From: an uncultured Pseudomonas sp.
GTDB lineage: Bacteria; Pseudomonadota; Gammaproteobacteria; Pseudomonadales; Pseudomonadaceae
Direction of reading: 5' to 3'
Assembly (NCBI RefSeq): GCF_946885955.1
Contig: NZ_CAMPHI010000045.1
Span: 1 to 38,287 of the forward strand
Length of the DNA stretch: 38,287 nt
Made by a program: the position numbers and the translations under genes. Under the pieces are notes generated by a model. It ran no database searches. It was not told the origin of the DNA and saw only the letters and a list, made by a program, of their open reading frames with translations. Below, one piece after another: positions 1-8,631 of the stretch. Within the stretch, counting starts at the first letter, position 1. Each line of letters starts with the position of its first letter.

Positions 1-54
1 CCCGCGACCCCCGGCGTGACAGGCCGGTATTCTAACCGACTGAACTACCGCTGC
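1..54 (-). tRNA. tRNA-Asp(GTC), partial at window edge
   Basis: The reverse complement reads as the 5' two thirds of a tRNA-Asp: acceptor start GCAGCGG, D arm, and an anticodon loop with GTC. The T arm and 3' end lie outside the window. All 54 visible bases are identical to the complete tRNA-Asp at 157-233, so the two are tandem copies. Confidence 0.93.
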
Positions 55-156
55 GTGTCGGTGGGCTTACGCCCGATACAACTCTTGCTTACTCTGGAAG
101 GGCCGCCAATGCTTGGCTTCTCTACCTCACACCGGGCGAACCCGATATGGAAAATA

Positions 157-233
157 TGGCGCAGCGGACGGGACTCGAACCCGCGACCCCCGGCGTGACA
201 GGCCGGTATTCTAACCGACTGAACTACCGCTGC
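157..233 (-). tRNA. tRNA-Asp(GTC)
   Basis: This is a complete 77-base tRNA on the minus strand with an encoded CCA end (TGG at 157-159 on the plus strand). The acceptor stem GCAGCGG pairs with CCGCTGC. The anticodon loop carries GTC, and the T arm has the usual GGTTCGAGTCC. It lies between tRNA-Val and a second tRNA-Asp copy and is probably cotranscribed with them from the promoter at 379-407. Confidence 0.97.
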
Positions 234-283
234 GCGTCGGCCGGACTTGCGTCCGAAATCTTTATTGCAAAATCCGCAAAGAG

Positions 284-359
284 TGGTGGGTGATGACGGG
301 ATCGAACCGCCGACCCTCTGCTTGTAAGGCAGATGCTCTCCCAGCTGAGCTAATCACCC
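284..359 (-). tRNA. tRNA-Val(TAC)
   Basis: This is a complete 76-base tRNA on the minus strand. The acceptor GGGTGAT pairs with ATCACCC, the 3' CCA is encoded, and the anticodon loop is CTTACAA, giving anticodon TAC (valine). It is the first tRNA after the promoter at 379-407 and is followed by two tRNA-Asp copies. Confidence 0.97.
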
Positions 360-378
360 ATCGCTTTGCGAGGCGCGC

Positions 379-407
379 AATCTACTGTGGGGGCTAACCT
401 AAGTCAA
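379..407 (-). promoter_or_regulatory. sigma-70 promoter of the tRNA-Val/Asp operon
   Basis: On the minus strand there is a -35 TTGACT (402-407, 5 of 6 consensus), a 17-base spacer and a -10 TAGATT (379-384, 4 of 6). The bases just after the -10 read GCGCGCC. Such a GC-rich discriminator is typical of stringently controlled stable-RNA promoters. The predicted start is near 372, about a dozen bases upstream of mature tRNA-Val. Confidence 0.7.
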
Positions 408-578
408 TACTTTCCTTAAGTTTTTTCGCGCAAAGCGGTTTTCCCCGAGAGCCCAAACGACGCCAACCAGCGCCCAGGGGCGGTGCAACGACAAACCGTC
501 AGGATGCATTTAGGTGCGTTATCGCCCGGCTGCCGCCCCTCTATCCGCGAGCGCTGCAGCGGAGACATCATTGAGGGC

Positions 579-1103
579 TTATAGCGCTACCCGCAACGTC
601 AGACGTGCGGCCACCCGGTTCTCTTCACCTCGATCCAGGCCGGCCTCGGCGATCTGCACGCCCTGCTCTTCCAGCACGGCGAACCAGCGCAGCAATTGCG
701 CGAAAGGTGCGGGTTGCAGGCTAACCTGCACCGAACCGTCGCCATCACTGTCCATTCGCTCGACCGCCAGCCCCTGCTCGGTGGCACTGGCCGTCACCAG
801 CCCCTGCAGCCGCGCAGGGTCGAGTTCGACCCGTGGCTTGCTGGCCAGGTTGCGCGCCAAGGGCTCCTTCGCCTGCAGGTAGGTGTACAGGGTACGTTGC
901 TGCTCGAATGCGCTGCGCGCGGCGGCCAATCTTTGCTGGGCCGGCTGCCAGAGCGCCAGATAGAGAACCACCAGCAGCAGAAAGCCGGCCAACAGCGCCA
1001 GTGACAAACGATCACGCGATGGCAGGCCTTGCCAACGCTGGAGTAACCGCGACTGTTCGATTTGCGCCGAGAACGGATTGGTCAGGGCTTGCAGACGACT
1101 CAT
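579..1103 (-). CDS. gspM: type II secretion protein GspM (XcpZ)
   Basis: This is the inner-membrane assembly platform component of the type II secretion system, partner of GspL. The 174-residue product has a short cytoplasmic N-terminus, one hydrophobic segment at about residues 33-51, and a periplasmic C-terminal part with alternating Leu/Val strands, as expected for the family. It is the last gene of the gspE-M operon. The start is ambiguous. An ATG at 1107-1109 overlaps the gspL stop as ATGA, but the strong GGAGG site is only one base before it and six bases before the ATG at 1101-1103. I therefore chose 1103; starting at 1109 adds only Met-Asn. Family recognition rests on position, size and topology, since GspM sequences diverge widely. 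Confidence 0.88.
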   Translation of the reverse strand: MSRLQALTNPFSAQIEQSRLLQRWQGLPSRDRLSLALLAGFLLLVVLYLALWQPAQQRLAAARSAFEQQRTLYTYLQAKEPLARNLASKPRVELDPARLQGLVTASATEQGLAVERMDSDGDGSVQVSLQPAPFAQLLRWFAVLEEQGVQIAEAGLDRGEENRVAARLTLRVAL

Positions 1104-1105
1104 AT

Positions 1106-2242
1106 TCATCCTCCAATCACCAGGCGTGCGCTGACGCCCGTCTCTTCCCGGGTGGCAGACCCCATCTGCACCGCCAGGCCGTTTTCCTGCAGGCGCTCGC
1201 GCAGGCGCTCCAACTCGGCGAAACCTGGCGCCTGCACCTGCATGGCCAGGTCGCCGCGAATATCGCTGAAGTCCAGCTGTTCGATCCGTACCGGCGCACC
1301 TTCGGCAGTCAGCGCCTGATTGACTTCAGCGAGCATTCCGAGCAGACGCCCCTGGCCACTGCTACCGCCGGCCGCCAGGTGCTGATCGAATTGCGCACGC
1401 AGATTGATCAACTTGCTGTCCTCGGGGAACAGCTCGCGGTACAGCGCTTCGCTGGACTGGGCATAGCGGTCGGCCTGGCGCTGCAAATGCCAGCCTTGCG
1501 CCAGGTTGAAGCCCCACTGCAACAACAGCCACAACCCGACCACACCCAGCAGCGGACGCCAACGTTGCCAGTCGCCGCCGCCTTCGCTGACCGCAAATTC
1601 GCCCTGGGCCAGGTTATTGCGAACCTCCCGCTGGGCCAGCCAGTGATAGGCATCGGCTAGTTCCAGACTGTCGTCGACGGGCTGCAGGGCCGGCTGTTGC
1701 CGCCCCGGGTAGGCCATATGCGGATGTGCGCAGATATCCGCCAGGGCCGGCCACTCCTCGCCGCCCAGCGCCATGCGCGCGACGCCGGCGCCGCCGAGCA
1801 GCCAGCGCGGGCCCAACTGCAGAAGTTGCGTACCTTCGGCGGGCAGCAGATCGGCATCCACGGCGATCCTTTGCGGCGGCGCCTCGCACAGCGCCAGCCA
1901 GCTCTCCAGCCAGCTGCGGCGCACGGCAAATACCCGATGCCGGCCGTCCTCCAGTTGCTCGCCCAGGGCCAGGTGCAATTGCTCGACATCCTCTGCGAGC
2001 AATTCCTCCACCGCGAACGGCAGCGCCTGACGCAGCCAGCGGGCTTTTTGCGTCGGCAGATTCACGGCACAGGCGGTAACCGCCTCGACCGGCAGCACCA
2101 GCGTCCAGGGCCCGCTCAGGCCAGCCAGCGCCTCGGCAAAGGTGACCTGTTCACTGCGCTCGGCCTGCACCCGACGCACCGGAAGATCGGTGCGAACCTG
2201 CGAACAGGCCTCAGGTGGAAGAAATACATGGATCTGACTCAT
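1106..2242 (-). CDS. gspL: type II secretion protein GspL (XcpY)
   Basis: GspL is a bitopic inner-membrane protein that links the cytoplasmic ATPase GspE to GspM and the rest of the platform. The 378-residue product has the expected plan: a cytoplasmic actin-like region of about 225 residues, one transmembrane segment at about 229-247 (LLGVVGLWLLLQWGF), and a periplasmic ferredoxin-like domain. The start ATG overlaps the gspK stop by four bases (ATGA at 2239-2242) and has a GGAAG site seven bases upstream within gspK. Translational coupling with gspK is likely. Confidence 0.93.
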   Translation of the reverse strand: MSQIHVFLPPEACSQVRTDLPVRRVQAERSEQVTFAEALAGLSGPWTLVLPVEAVTACAVNLPTQKARWLRQALPFAVEELLAEDVEQLHLALGEQLEDGRHRVFAVRRSWLESWLALCEAPPQRIAVDADLLPAEGTQLLQLGPRWLLGGAGVARMALGGEEWPALADICAHPHMAYPGRQQPALQPVDDSLELADAYHWLAQREVRNNLAQGEFAVSEGGGDWQRWRPLLGVVGLWLLLQWGFNLAQGWHLQRQADRYAQSSEALYRELFPEDSKLINLRAQFDQHLAAGGSSGQGRLLGMLAEVNQALTAEGAPVRIEQLDFSDIRGDLAMQVQAPGFAELERLRERLQENGLAVQMGSATREETGVSARLVIGG

Positions 2243-3204
2243 GGTTCGACTTCCTTGGCGGGCGTCAGCGGCACGCCGCTGTACCCCAAATCACGGGCTA
2301 GGACATACACCTTGCCATCATTGAAACGCTGCAAGGTGCTGCGTAATACCTGACGGCGATCACCCACACTGACCTCGCTGATCACCTGAAAATACTGACT
2401 GCCGACGGCCAGTCCCTGGGCTTGCACGCTCAAGCCCGGCAATTGCGCGAGAAAACTCGCCACATCGGCATAGCCCTGCTTACCCCGATTGGCCACCAGG
2501 GTTTCCGCCGTGCTCTGCGGCAAGCCATCGGCCAGACTCGCCAGCACCCTGGCGCTGGCGGTGTTGACGTTGAGCGTGGCATCGGCCGGCAAGGCACTGA
2601 CGAAAGGCAACAGCCGCTGGTAATCGGTCTCGGTCATTTCCAGCAACAGGCGCAATTCCGACACATCCGCGATCAAGTGATTGGCCGTGCGATAGGCCGG
2701 CTGTATCAATAGATACTGGTTGTCCTCGGCGCCATAGGCACCGCTCGGTTCCTGGTCGGCGTCCAGCCAGTCGATCAACCGCTCGGCATAAGGCGCGTCG
2801 ATCTGCAGCCCGAGCAGCAGACGGCGAAACTGTGCCAGCGCCGCCTCGTTCGGCTCGCCCTGGCGCAGCAGGCTGTTGAGATTGAAACGTCCGCTGGGGT
2901 CTTCGATGCTCACCCGCAGCTCGCCACCCTCATCCAGCGCGAAGGGTGCCCGCGGCCGTGCCCAGGGCTCGGCCAGATGATCGACCGGCGCGCGCGGATC
3001 GCCCTGACGCAAATCCTCGCGCAATACGGCTTTGGCCAGGGTCTCCCCACCCAGCGCGTATTGCCAGGCCTGACGCACGTGCAATTGATTGGCACTGCTA
3101 CGAATCGATAGCTGCTGGCGCGCGATGATCCCGGCGCAGACCACCGTCACCACCGCGACCACCAGCATCACGGTGATCAACGCCATACCGCGCTGGGCCT
3201 TCAT
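2239..3204 (-). CDS. gspK: type II secretion minor pseudopilin GspK (XcpX)
   Basis: GspK is the largest minor pseudopilin and caps the pseudopilus tip with GspI and GspJ. The 321-residue protein begins with a prepilin leader, MKAQRG, cut before MALITV, followed by a hydrophobic helix. The mature protein has Thr rather than Glu at position 5, which is characteristic of GspK and is thought to keep it at the tip. The long globular domain includes helix-hairpin-helix-like stretches around the NVNTAS motif. It overlaps gspJ upstream and gspL downstream, each through ATGA. Confidence 0.95.
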   Translation of the reverse strand: MKAQRGMALITVMLVVAVVTVVCAGIIARQQLSIRSSANQLHVRQAWQYALGGETLAKAVLREDLRQGDPRAPVDHLAEPWARPRAPFALDEGGELRVSIEDPSGRFNLNSLLRQGEPNEAALAQFRRLLLGLQIDAPYAERLIDWLDADQEPSGAYGAEDNQYLLIQPAYRTANHLIADVSELRLLLEMTETDYQRLLPFVSALPADATLNVNTASARVLASLADGLPQSTAETLVANRGKQGYADVASFLAQLPGLSVQAQGLAVGSQYFQVISEVSVGDRRQVLRSTLQRFNDGKVYVLARDLGYSGVPLTPAKEVEP

Positions 3205-3917
3205 TCGGACGGCTCCTCGCTCACCCGGTCGACGGACTGCTCGTCTTCACTCGGGACGTCACCGGGCGTCTGTAGCTGCTCGCTACGCTTGGGAATCACA
3301 TCCGGCAAGCGCAACACGCGGCGCAACTCGCCATAACGACGATGCTCGAGCACCAACTCGACCGCGCGCGGCAGCGCATCCTGCTGCTGCTCGGAGCGCT
3401 GGTCGGTCGGAGGCCAACTGGTCCGCCATTCGCCCTGGCCATCCAGATAGCGCAGCTGCATGCTCGTCACCCCATCGAGCACCTGCTGAATCTGCGGCTG
3501 ACTGTCCTGGGATTGGTCGAGCACCTTCCAATAGCGACGCTGCCATTGCTCGCCGCTCAACTGCCAGCGCACCCGCTGCAGGGTTGCCCGCGGCTGCCCG
3601 AGCGGGTTGCGCCATCCCGCTCGCGTCAACTCGATAGCGGCACCATCGACATCCTCGCCGAGCAGCGCCGCGCGCGGCTCGCCGAACGGATCGCGAGCCG
3701 GCCGCGGGCTTACCTGAAGAATGTCGCGCTCGAACGCCGCCATGCCGCGGACCAGTTCGCGCAACTGCTGCTCGTGTGCACGGGTGCTGGCATCCGTATT
3801 CAAGACACTGTCGAGCATGCGGTAGGTGGCCAGCCCCAGCAGGGCGAAGATCGCGATGGCGATCAACAATTCGAGCAGGGTGAAACCGCCCATGCGCCCA
3901 GGCCGCGTCGCTCTCAT
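3201..3917 (-). CDS. gspJ: type II secretion minor pseudopilin GspJ (XcpW)
   Basis: This is a minor pseudopilin of the tip complex. The 238-residue product starts MRATRPGRMGG and is followed by the N-methylation motif FTLLELLIAIAIFALL with Glu at mature position 5. The cleavage site is G^F. The reading frame stays open upstream of this Met, but 3917 is preferred. Its ATG overlaps the gspI stop by four bases, a GGAG lies seven bases upstream, and the leader then has the normal length. The C-terminal end is Ser/Glu rich and overlaps gspK. Confidence 0.94.
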   Translation of the reverse strand: MRATRPGRMGGFTLLELLIAIAIFALLGLATYRMLDSVLNTDASTRAHEQQLRELVRGMAAFERDILQVSPRPARDPFGEPRAALLGEDVDGAAIELTRAGWRNPLGQPRATLQRVRWQLSGEQWQRRYWKVLDQSQDSQPQIQQVLDGVTSMQLRYLDGQGEWRTSWPPTDQRSEQQQDALPRAVELVLEHRRYGELRRVLRLPDVIPKRSEQLQTPGDVPSEDEQSVDRVSEEPSE

Positions 3918-4303
3918 TGCGCCGCTCCGAGAAAGCCACTGAGGCTGACCACCGCTCGCTCGCGCAAATCGCCGCTGAGCCCGCGTTCCTGACGGGGCGC
4001 GACCCACAGCGTGACCCGGCGCATGCTTGGCTCGCTGGTCGCCTGTATTTCGCTCTGCCACTGCCAGCGCCGACCGGCGAAGTCCAGCTCGCCCTTATCC
4101 CGGCCGTCGCTCGGTGGCGTTTCGCTCAACTGCAGTTCGGTCAGGCGGTTATCGGCAATCCACATGGCCAGGGTCTTGTCTTCCAGCCGCGCGGCGGTTT
4201 GCAGGCTGCGCCCGCTGGCGGTCAGTACGCTGGCGGCGACCAGGGCGAAGATTGCCAGCGCGACCAGCACTTCGAGCAGAGTAAAGCCATGGGAGCGCTT
4301 CAT
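3914..4303 (-). CDS. gspI: type II secretion minor pseudopilin GspI (XcpV)
   Basis: GspI is a small minor pseudopilin that nucleates the tip complex with GspJ and GspK. The 129-residue protein has a six-residue leader, MKRSHG, cut before FTLLEVLVALAIFALVAA; mature Glu5 is present. The rest is a short alpha/beta domain with the family-typical WIADNRL segment. It overlaps gspH (ATGA at 4300-4303) and gspJ (3914-3917). Its own ribosome site is weak, which fits coupled translation. Confidence 0.95.
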   Translation of the reverse strand: MKRSHGFTLLEVLVALAIFALVAASVLTASGRSLQTAARLEDKTLAMWIADNRLTELQLSETPPSDGRDKGELDFAGRRWQWQSEIQATSEPSMRRVTLWVAPRQERGLSGDLRERAVVSLSGFLGAAQ

Positions 4304-4830
4304 CCGGTTTTACCCCGCCGCGGTTCCAGCTCGACCTTGGGTAAGCGAAAGCCATCGCTGGACAGGTGCAAGCCGATGCCATCCTTGCGCCGCTCGCTCA
4401 AGCGCAGGCGAAACGGACTGAGTTCGCCGCTGGACAGCAGCAGCAACTGCGGGGGCGGCACCGCGCCGCCAGCCTTCTCACCCGCCGGCTTTGGCAACTG
4501 CAGAGCCTCGCCTTCCAGCTCCACGCTCAACTCGGCCCATGCCGGCAACTGATGGGGCTTGCCCTCAAGCGCACTCCAACGCGCCGACTGCGGGTCGTAA
4601 ACCAGAACCTGGTAGGTGTCGTCAGTCAGATACAGGCCGTATTCGCGGTTATCCAGCACCGCCTCCTCCGCGAGTACACCAATCAGGCCGGCGAGGCGCT
4701 CGGCTTCGTTGCGCAACTCGCGCGAAGGCCCCGCAATACCCACGCTGAGCGTTGCCAAACCGATCAGGCAGCCAAGTATCACCAGCACCACGAGCAGTTC
4801 GATCAGGGTAAAACCGCGGGGCTGGCGCAT
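4300..4830 (-). CDS. gspH: type II secretion minor pseudopilin GspH (XcpU)
   Basis: GspH is a minor pseudopilin. Its 176 residues begin with leader MRQPRG, cut before FTLIELLVVLVILGCLIGLA with Glu5. The GspH-like globular domain includes a conserved RNEAERLAGLI helix segment. It starts six bases after the gspG stop and overlaps gspI by four bases. No strong ribosome site is seen before its ATG, suggesting dependence on gspG translation. Confidence 0.94.
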   Translation of the reverse strand: MRQPRGFTLIELLVVLVILGCLIGLATLSVGIAGPSRELRNEAERLAGLIGVLAEEAVLDNREYGLYLTDDTYQVLVYDPQSARWSALEGKPHQLPAWAELSVELEGEALQLPKPAGEKAGGAVPPPQLLLLSSGELSPFRLRLSERRKDGIGLHLSSDGFRLPKVELEPRRGKTG

Positions 4831-4836
4831 CGTCGC

Positions 4837-5316
4837 TTACAGGTCCCAGTTACCGATATCGGCATCCTGATCGCTGCCGCCTTCCTTACCGTCGGCGCCC
4901 AGCGAATAGAGGTCGAACTGGCCCTTGGTACCCGGTGCCAGGTACTGATAGACGTTGCCCCAAGGGTCGACCGGCAGGCGCTTGAGGTAGCCGTCCTTGT
5001 TCCAGTTCTTCGGCTGCGGGTTGCCGGAGGGTTTTTTCACCAACGCCTCCAGCCCCTGCTGGGTGCTGGGATAGCTGTGGTTGTCCAGCTTGTACATATC
5101 CAGTGCGGCGGACACCGCCTTGATATCGCCCTTGGCCACGGTGATCTTGGCCTGATCCGGCCGGCTCATCACCTGCGGTACCACCAGGGCGGCGAGAATG
5201 CCGAGAATGACCACCACCACCATGATTTCGATCAGCGTGAAACCGGCTTGACGCTTGCCGGCCTGGCGCAATGCGCCCCGTGACGATGCCGCGCTTTTCA
5301 AAGACTCACTATTCAC
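4837..5316 (-). CDS. gspG: type II secretion major pseudopilin GspG (XcpT)
   Basis: GspG is the major subunit of the periplasmic pseudopilus. The 159-residue product contains the near-invariant FTLIEIMVVVVILGILAALV helix. The globular domain carries the hallmark DPWGNVYQYLAPG and the C-terminal Ca-binding loop (GADGKEGGSDQDADIGNWD). The apparent start is GTG at 5314-5316, seven bases after GGGG, which gives an unusually long 25-residue leader ending KRQAG before Phe. An alternative TTG at 5269-5271 would give a 10-residue leader of usual size. It has GGGG four bases upstream. gspF ends five bases upstream. Confidence 0.95.
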   Translation of the reverse strand: MNSESLKSAASSRGALRQAGKRQAGFTLIEIMVVVVILGILAALVVPQVMSRPDQAKITVAKGDIKAVSAALDMYKLDNHSYPSTQQGLEALVKKPSGNPQPKNWNKDGYLKRLPVDPWGNVYQYLAPGTKGQFDLYSLGADGKEGGSDQDADIGNWDL

Positions 5317-5320
5317 CTAA

Positions 5321-6538
5321 TTACCCCACCAACTGATTGAGAGACAGAATCGGTAGCAGAATGGCCAGCACGATGACCAATACCACTGCGCCCATAAATA
5401 CCAACATGAATGGCTCGAACAGCCCCACCAGCAGCGATACCTGGGCGCTCAGGTCGTTCTCCTGATTGCGCGCGGTACGTGCGAGCATCTGATCCAGCTC
5501 ACCGGAACGCTCGCCGCTGGCGATCATGTGCATCATCATCGGCGGGAACTGGCCGCTGGCCTCCAGCGCCCGGGTCAGGCTGCCGCCTTCGCGGACCTTC
5601 TGTGCGGCGATCACCACCTCGGCGCGGATCACCCGGTTGACGATGACTTCGGCGCCGATGCCCAGGGCCTCGACCAGGGGCACGCCACTCTGGGTCAGAA
5701 TCGCCAGGGTCGAGGCGAAACGTGCGCAGTCGGTGGCGCGAATCAGCTTGCCGATCAGCGGCACGCGCAACCAGAAACGATGCCAGCGCAATTTCACCGC
5801 GTCCTCGCGCAACGCCCAGCGCAAGGCAAAAAAACCAACTACTGCGAGCACAACCGCCAACCAACCCCAGTTCTTCACCCATTCACTCAGGGCAATCAGG
5901 CCGCGGGTCAGCGCCGGCAGGGTTTGTCCGGAATCGACGAACACCCGCACGATATCCGGCACCACGTAGCCGAGCAGAAAGCCGACGATCAACAGCGAGG
6001 CGCACATCAGGATCATCGGGTAAAGCAAGGCCAACTGAATCTTCTGCCGCGATTGCTGGCGCTGCTCTGTGTAATCGGCCAATTGCTCCAGCACCGGCCC
6101 CAGATGGCCGGCATGCTCGCCCGCCGCCACCGTGGCGCGATACAGCTCGGGGAAAGCCGCGGGGAATTCCTTGAGGCTGCTGGCCAGGTCATGGCCTTCA
6201 AGCACCCGCGCACGCACCGCCAGTAGCATGCCCTGGATGCGCGGCGTGCCGGCCTGGGCGGCAGCTGCGCGCAACGCCTCCTCGATCGGTAGCGCGGCTT
6301 GCACCAGGGTCGCCAACTGCCGCGTTAACAGCGCCAGGTCGCGCGCCGAAAGCCCGCGGGCAAAGCTGAAATGCCCACTGCCTCCGGTGTTCTCGCGGGT
6401 GCGCGTGGCTTTGACATCCAGCGGCGCCATTTGCCGCTCGCGCAGAATCTGCCGCACCTGACGCGCGCTATCGGCTTCCAGTACGCCTTTCTGCTGACGG
6501 CCGTTGCCGTCGAGGGCGAGGTATTCGAAGGCGGCCAA
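5321..6538 (-). CDS. gspF: type II secretion inner-membrane platform protein GspF (XcpS)
   Basis: GspF is the polytopic inner-membrane platform protein that works with GspE and GspL. The product is 405 residues, the usual length. It has two homologous cytoplasmic T2SF domains (about 70-190 and 270-390) and three hydrophobic segments (around 165-195, 220-240 and the C-terminus). The start is TTG at 6536-6538. It sits seven bases after a perfect GGAGG that lies inside the end of gspE, and it gives the family N-terminus MAAFEYLALDGNG. The frame is open further upstream, but that part is antisense-like and overlaps gspE. Confidence 0.94.
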   Translation of the reverse strand: MAAFEYLALDGNGRQQKGVLEADSARQVRQILRERQMAPLDVKATRTRENTGGSGHFSFARGLSARDLALLTRQLATLVQAALPIEEALRAAAAQAGTPRIQGMLLAVRARVLEGHDLASSLKEFPAAFPELYRATVAAGEHAGHLGPVLEQLADYTEQRQQSRQKIQLALLYPMILMCASLLIVGFLLGYVVPDIVRVFVDSGQTLPALTRGLIALSEWVKNWGWLAVVLAVVGFFALRWALREDAVKLRWHRFWLRVPLIGKLIRATDCARFASTLAILTQSGVPLVEALGIGAEVIVNRVIRAEVVIAAQKVREGGSLTRALEASGQFPPMMMHMIASGERSGELDQMLARTARNQENDLSAQVSLLVGLFEPFMLVFMGAVVLVIVLAILLPILSLNQLVG

Positions 6539-6540
6539 CG

Positions 6541-8058
6541 CTATTCCTCCCGCGTCACGCGCAATACTTCCTCGACCGTGGTCGCCCCTTCCAGCACCTT
6601 GCGTCGGCCGTCCTCGCGGATGCTCGGGCCGAGGGTGCGGGCGTGGCGGGTCATGTCCTGCTCGGACGCGGCGTTGTGGATCAGGGTGCGCAGGTGGTCG
6701 TCGAACACCACCAGTTCGTAGATGCCGGTACGGCCGCGGTAACCCTGGTGATGGCAATCGTTGCAACCGCGAGCGTGATACAGGGTCGGCGGCTGTGCGA
6801 AGGGGACGCCAAGCAATTTGCACTCGGCCTCATCGGCCTCATAGGCCTCTTTGCAATGCGGGCAGAGCACACGGATCAGGCGCTGGGCGAGGACGCCGAG
6901 CAAGGATGACGACAGCAGAAACGGTTCGATGCCCATGTCCACCAAACGGGTGATGGCGCCAATGGCGCTGTTGGTGTGCAAGGTGGAGAGCACCAGGTGG
7001 CCGGTCAAGGAGGCCTGCACGGCGATTTCGGCGGTTTCCTTGTCGCGAATTTCACCGACCATCACCACGTCCGGATCCTGACGCAGAATCGCGCGCAAGC
7101 CGCGGGCGAAAGTCATGTCGACCTTGGGATTGACCTGGGTCTGGCCGATGCCTTCGAGGTGGTATTCGATCGGATCCTCAACGGTGAGAATATTCCGGGT
7201 ACGGTCATTCAAGCTGACCAGGCTGGCGTACAGCGTAGTGGTCTTACCGGACCCGGTAGGACCGGTGACCAGCAGGATACCGTGGGGCTTGCGCACGGTC
7301 TCCTCCATCACCTGACGGTCCCGTGCGCTCATGCCCAGATGCTGCAGATTCAGGCGCCCGGCCTGCTTGTCGAGCAAGCGCAACACCACCCGTTCGCCGT
7401 TCGCCGAAGGCAGTGTGGACACCCGGATATCCACCTCGCGGCCGCCAACCTTGAGGGAAATCCGGCCATCCTGGGGGATGCGCTTCTCGGCGATGTCCAG
7501 GCGCGCCATGACCTTGATCCGCGACACCAGCAGCGCAGCCAGTTCGCGCTTCGGCTCGAGCACCTCGCGCAACACACCATCCACCCGGAAACGCACGACC
7601 AAACGCTTTTCGAAGGTTTCCAGGTGAATGTCCGATGCATCCTCCTTGATCGCCTCGCCGAGAATGGCATTGATCAAGCGGATGATCGGTGCGTCGTCCT
7701 CCTGCTCGAGCAGGTCTTCGGTCTCCGGCACCTGCTCGGCCAACGCCGCCAGGTCCAGGCTGCCACCCAAGCCCTCGGCCAGTTGCATGGCCCCCGACTC
7801 GTGTTGATAGGCCTTACCCAGCGCCTGCTCGAAGGCCTCGGCGCTCAAGCTGCGCAACGGCAACTGACGGCCGACAAAACGCTGCGCCTCGGCCAAGGCG
7901 ACCAGTTCTACCTGCGGGCGATGAGCCAGGCATGGCGGAACCGCGTCGATCAGCAGCACCACCCCGTGACGTTTGGCGAAACTGAACGGCAAGCGCCGCA
8001 AGCTAGCAGGTGCGGCCAGCACCGCATCCAGTTCAACGTGTTCGGTGGAGGAAGACAT
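6541..8058 (-). CDS. gspE: type II secretion ATPase GspE (XcpR)
   Basis: GspE is the cytoplasmic secretion ATPase that powers pseudopilus assembly. The 505-residue protein has the N1/N2 domains that bind GspL and a Walker A GPTGSGKT at about 266-273. The Asp box and Walker B region read [10 protein letters not shown] at about 330-339, and the His box STLHTNSA follows. The GspE zinc-binding C-M domain has CPHC at 399-402 and CNDC at 432-435. All key residues are present. It is the first gene of the operon and diverges from gspC. The ribosome site before its ATG is weak. Confidence 0.97.
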   Translation of the reverse strand: MSSSTEHVELDAVLAAPASLRRLPFSFAKRHGVVLLIDAVPPCLAHRPQVELVALAEAQRFVGRQLPLRSLSAEAFEQALGKAYQHESGAMQLAEGLGGSLDLAALAEQVPETEDLLEQEDDAPIIRLINAILGEAIKEDASDIHLETFEKRLVVRFRVDGVLREVLEPKRELAALLVSRIKVMARLDIAEKRIPQDGRISLKVGGREVDIRVSTLPSANGERVVLRLLDKQAGRLNLQHLGMSARDRQVMEETVRKPHGILLVTGPTGSGKTTTLYASLVSLNDRTRNILTVEDPIEYHLEGIGQTQVNPKVDMTFARGLRAILRQDPDVVMVGEIRDKETAEIAVQASLTGHLVLSTLHTNSAIGAITRLVDMGIEPFLLSSSLLGVLAQRLIRVLCPHCKEAYEADEAECKLLGVPFAQPPTLYHARGCNDCHHQGYRGRTGIYELVVFDDHLRTLIHNAASEQDMTRHARTLGPSIREDGRRKVLEGATTVEEVLRVTREE

Positions 8059-8120
8059 AAGCGGGGTCCAAACGAAAGGGGCAAGCCTAGAAAGCGGTAG
8101 ACATACTAACCGCGAAAGAG

Positions 8121-8150
8121 TTTTTAAGCGCAGCCACCCGTATGGGTCAA
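8121..8150 (-). promoter_or_regulatory. candidate promoter of the gspE-M operon
   Basis: On the minus strand there is a -35 TTGACC (8145-8150, 5 of 6), an 18-base spacer and a -10 TAAAAA (8121-8126, 4 of 6). The predicted start is near 8114, which would leave a leader of about 55 bases before the gspE ATG. The match is suggestive only. Confidence 0.35.
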
Positions 8151-8602
8151 CTGGCTTTTCGGGCGGTTGCTCGCAGAACCGCAGTGAATGTTAGAGTTGC
8201 CAGCGCTGACGATCCAGGCGATCGCGGCCAGCCGCATGACCTGCCGGCATGTCCGTCGCGCATCCAGCGACAAGAACATGCTTGCCGAGCAATTCGATGA
8301 CCGGCAAGTCAGTTTCAGCCGCGCGTGTTTACGCTTGCCGGCAGACGCTGGCGAGAAGAATAAAGAATCGTCGGTAGAACACCGCTGCCCCTGTCGCCCG
8401 CTTTACCGGAGATGCCTGCCCATGCAGCTTTCGCCATGCGGCGCCCTCCTCCCGGCAGATACTCGGCCGCTCGGCATACGACCGGATATCAGGCCATCCC
8501 GACGACCATCGAACCGATACAAACGACTGCAATCAAATGCGCGCCGGGCGACCAACTCGCCGAATTAAGTTCCGATGACGCGACGTGTCACCCATACAGG
8601 GG

Positions 8603-8631
8603 CTGTCAAATACGCACCAACTGTCTATGAT
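8603..8631 (+). promoter_or_regulatory. candidate promoter of gspC-gspD
   Basis: There is a -35 CTGTCA (8603-8608, 4 of 6), a 17-base spacer and a -10 TATGAT (8626-8631, 5 of 6). The predicted start near 8638 leaves a leader of about 38 bases before the gspC TTG start. Confidence 0.45.

Noticed and set aside
6976..8100. 374-codon plus-strand open frame opposite gspE
   Set aside because: Antisense to the gspE ATPase, with Gln/His-rich composition and no recognisable family.
8188..8568. Plus-strand open frame of 126 codons in the gspE-gspC gap
   Set aside because: No ribosome site, composition rich in Arg, Ser, Pro and Cys, no recognisable motif, and it ends in the candidate gspC promoter area. 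High-GC DNA produces such frames by chance.
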